7,094 nt of DNA, from assembly GCA_021742025.1 (NCBI GenBank), contig JAIOWT010000048.1, positions 1-7,094 on the forward strand. The letters run 5' to 3'. The notes beneath the pieces were generated by a model, which saw only the letters and a program-made list of their open reading frames with translations, made no database searches and had not been told where the DNA came from. Of the stretch, positions 6,395 through 7,094 are shown piece by piece. Origin of the DNA: Candidatus Nanopelagicales bacterium. Lineage in GTDB: Bacteria > Actinomycetota > Actinomycetes > S36-B12 > UBA5976. Each line of letters opens with the position of its first letter. The stretch's first letter is position 1. The translations under genes and the position numbers were made by a program.

Positions 6395-7094
6395 TGTCAA
6401 CACTTGAGAACAAATTACTAAATACAACTGAAACAGTTTTTACCGCTGAGTTCCACACGCTTGATGGAAACGGATTTGAAAAAGCAAAGAAGTACGCAGA
6501 TCGCTTCCGTGGTTGGTTCGACGGCGTAAATGCAACAGATAACACTGCTGCCCATGCCCACGTTTCAAACGTTGCGTCTGCAATTGCCATGAAACAACTT
6601 GGGCTTGAACCAATTCTGCAAGTTGTTTGTCGCGACAAGAATCGATTGGCGCAACAAGCTGACATCATGGGTGCCTCGATGTTTGGCGTTGAAAACTTTG
6701 TTGCACTTACTGGTGATGATGTAACTGCTGGCGATGAAACCGAAGCACGTCGAGTATTCGATTTAGATGGCCCGCAACTTGTTCGACTAATGAGTACAAT
6801 CAAGCGCGGCGAATACATGTCAGGTCGCAAGATTGATCCAGCTCCGCATATGTTTATTGGTGCAGTTGAGAATCCTGGCGCTCCACCATTTGAGTATCGC
6901 GTGCAGCGCGTTGCAAAGAAATATGCAGCAGGCGCAAAGTTCCTTCAGCTTCAGATTTGTTACCACCAAGATCGACTTGAGAAATTCTGTACTGGTGTTC
7001 GCGATGCTGGTCTCGCCGGCAAGATTGCAATTATTCCGACAATTGTTCTGATCAAAGGCGCTCGACCATTGAACTTTATGCACAACAGCGTGCC
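6394..7094 (+). CDS. metF: Methylenetetrahydrofolate reductase (5' part, runs off the right edge)
   Basis: About 233 residues are visible, starting MSTLENKLLN; the C-terminal part is beyond the window. Family features are TAEFHT (17-22), whose Glu19 aligns with the catalytic Glu of MetF (Glu28 in E. coli), then LQVVCRDKNR, a VALTGDD stretch in the place of the ALRGD flavin/folate loop, FLQLQICY in the place of the FITQ-type strand, and IIPTIVLIKG where E. coli-type enzymes have PGIMPI. The protein would interconvert methyl-THF and methylene-THF with FAD. Paired with a MetV-type subunit and a corrinoid protein, the oxidative direction (methyl-THF to methylene-THF) is likely here, though the direction is not encoded in the sequence. 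It shares a one-base TAATG overlap with the preceding gene and diverges from E. coli MetF in several motifs, consistent with the MetV-associated branch. Confidence 0.9.
   Translation, partial: MSTLENKLLNTTETVFTAEFHTLDGNGFEKAKKYADRFRGWFDGVNATDNTAAHAHVSNVASAIAMKQLGLEPILQVVCRDKNRLAQQADIMGASMFGVENFVALTGDDVTAGDETEARRVFDLDGPQLVRLMSTIKRGEYMSGRKIDPAPHMFIGAVENPGAPPFEYRVQRVAKKYAAGAKFLQLQICYHQDRLEKFCTGVRDAGLAGKIAIIPTIVLIKGARPLNFMHNSV

Noticed and set aside
6372..6830. 152-codon minus-strand open frame opposite metF
   Set aside because: It lies antisense to the well-supported metF frame and shows no domain.

Overview
The window is a compact catabolic gene cluster from a bacterium of moderate GC (roughly 45-50% by eye). 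Its proteins together form most of a corrinoid-dependent one-carbon pathway. Tight operons, ATGA and TAATG stop/start overlaps, an apparently leaderless IclR gene and a betaine-aldehyde-dehydrogenase-like protein of actinobacterial flavour suggest a streamlined, low-GC, perhaps planktonic actinobacterium. That assignment is inference; no rRNA or other marker gene is present.

The layout is two divergent arms separated by a 185-bp regulatory gap (4382-4566). The minus-strand arm reads mttB-like methyltransferase (4381-2942), fhs (2945-1278), an IclR regulator (1225-446) and a betaine-aldehyde-dehydrogenase-like gene (434 to beyond the left edge). The plus-strand arm reads a second IclR regulator (4567-5334), a corrinoid (B12-binding) protein (5331-5987), a short eight-cysteine MetV-type protein (5996-6394) and metF (6394 to beyond the right edge).

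The likely joint function is as follows. A non-pyrrolysine MttB-family enzyme takes a methyl group from a quaternary amine (glycine betaine or a related compound) and loads it on the corrinoid protein. A second methyltransferase, not in the window, would pass it to tetrahydrofolate. MetV/MetF would oxidise methyl-THF to methylene-THF, and Fhs, running in reverse after a FolD-type step, would release formate and make ATP. The neighbouring aldehyde dehydrogenase suggests a choline/glycine betaine connection.

The most notable non-coding features are two long palindromes. A 28-bp palindrome (4471-4498) lies in the divergent gap and overlaps a candidate promoter. A 40-bp imperfect palindrome (1215-1254) covers the start codon of the first IclR gene. 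Both are good candidate IclR-family operators. No tRNA, rRNA, CRISPR, insertion sequence or convincing intrinsic terminator was seen. The window is almost fully coding.
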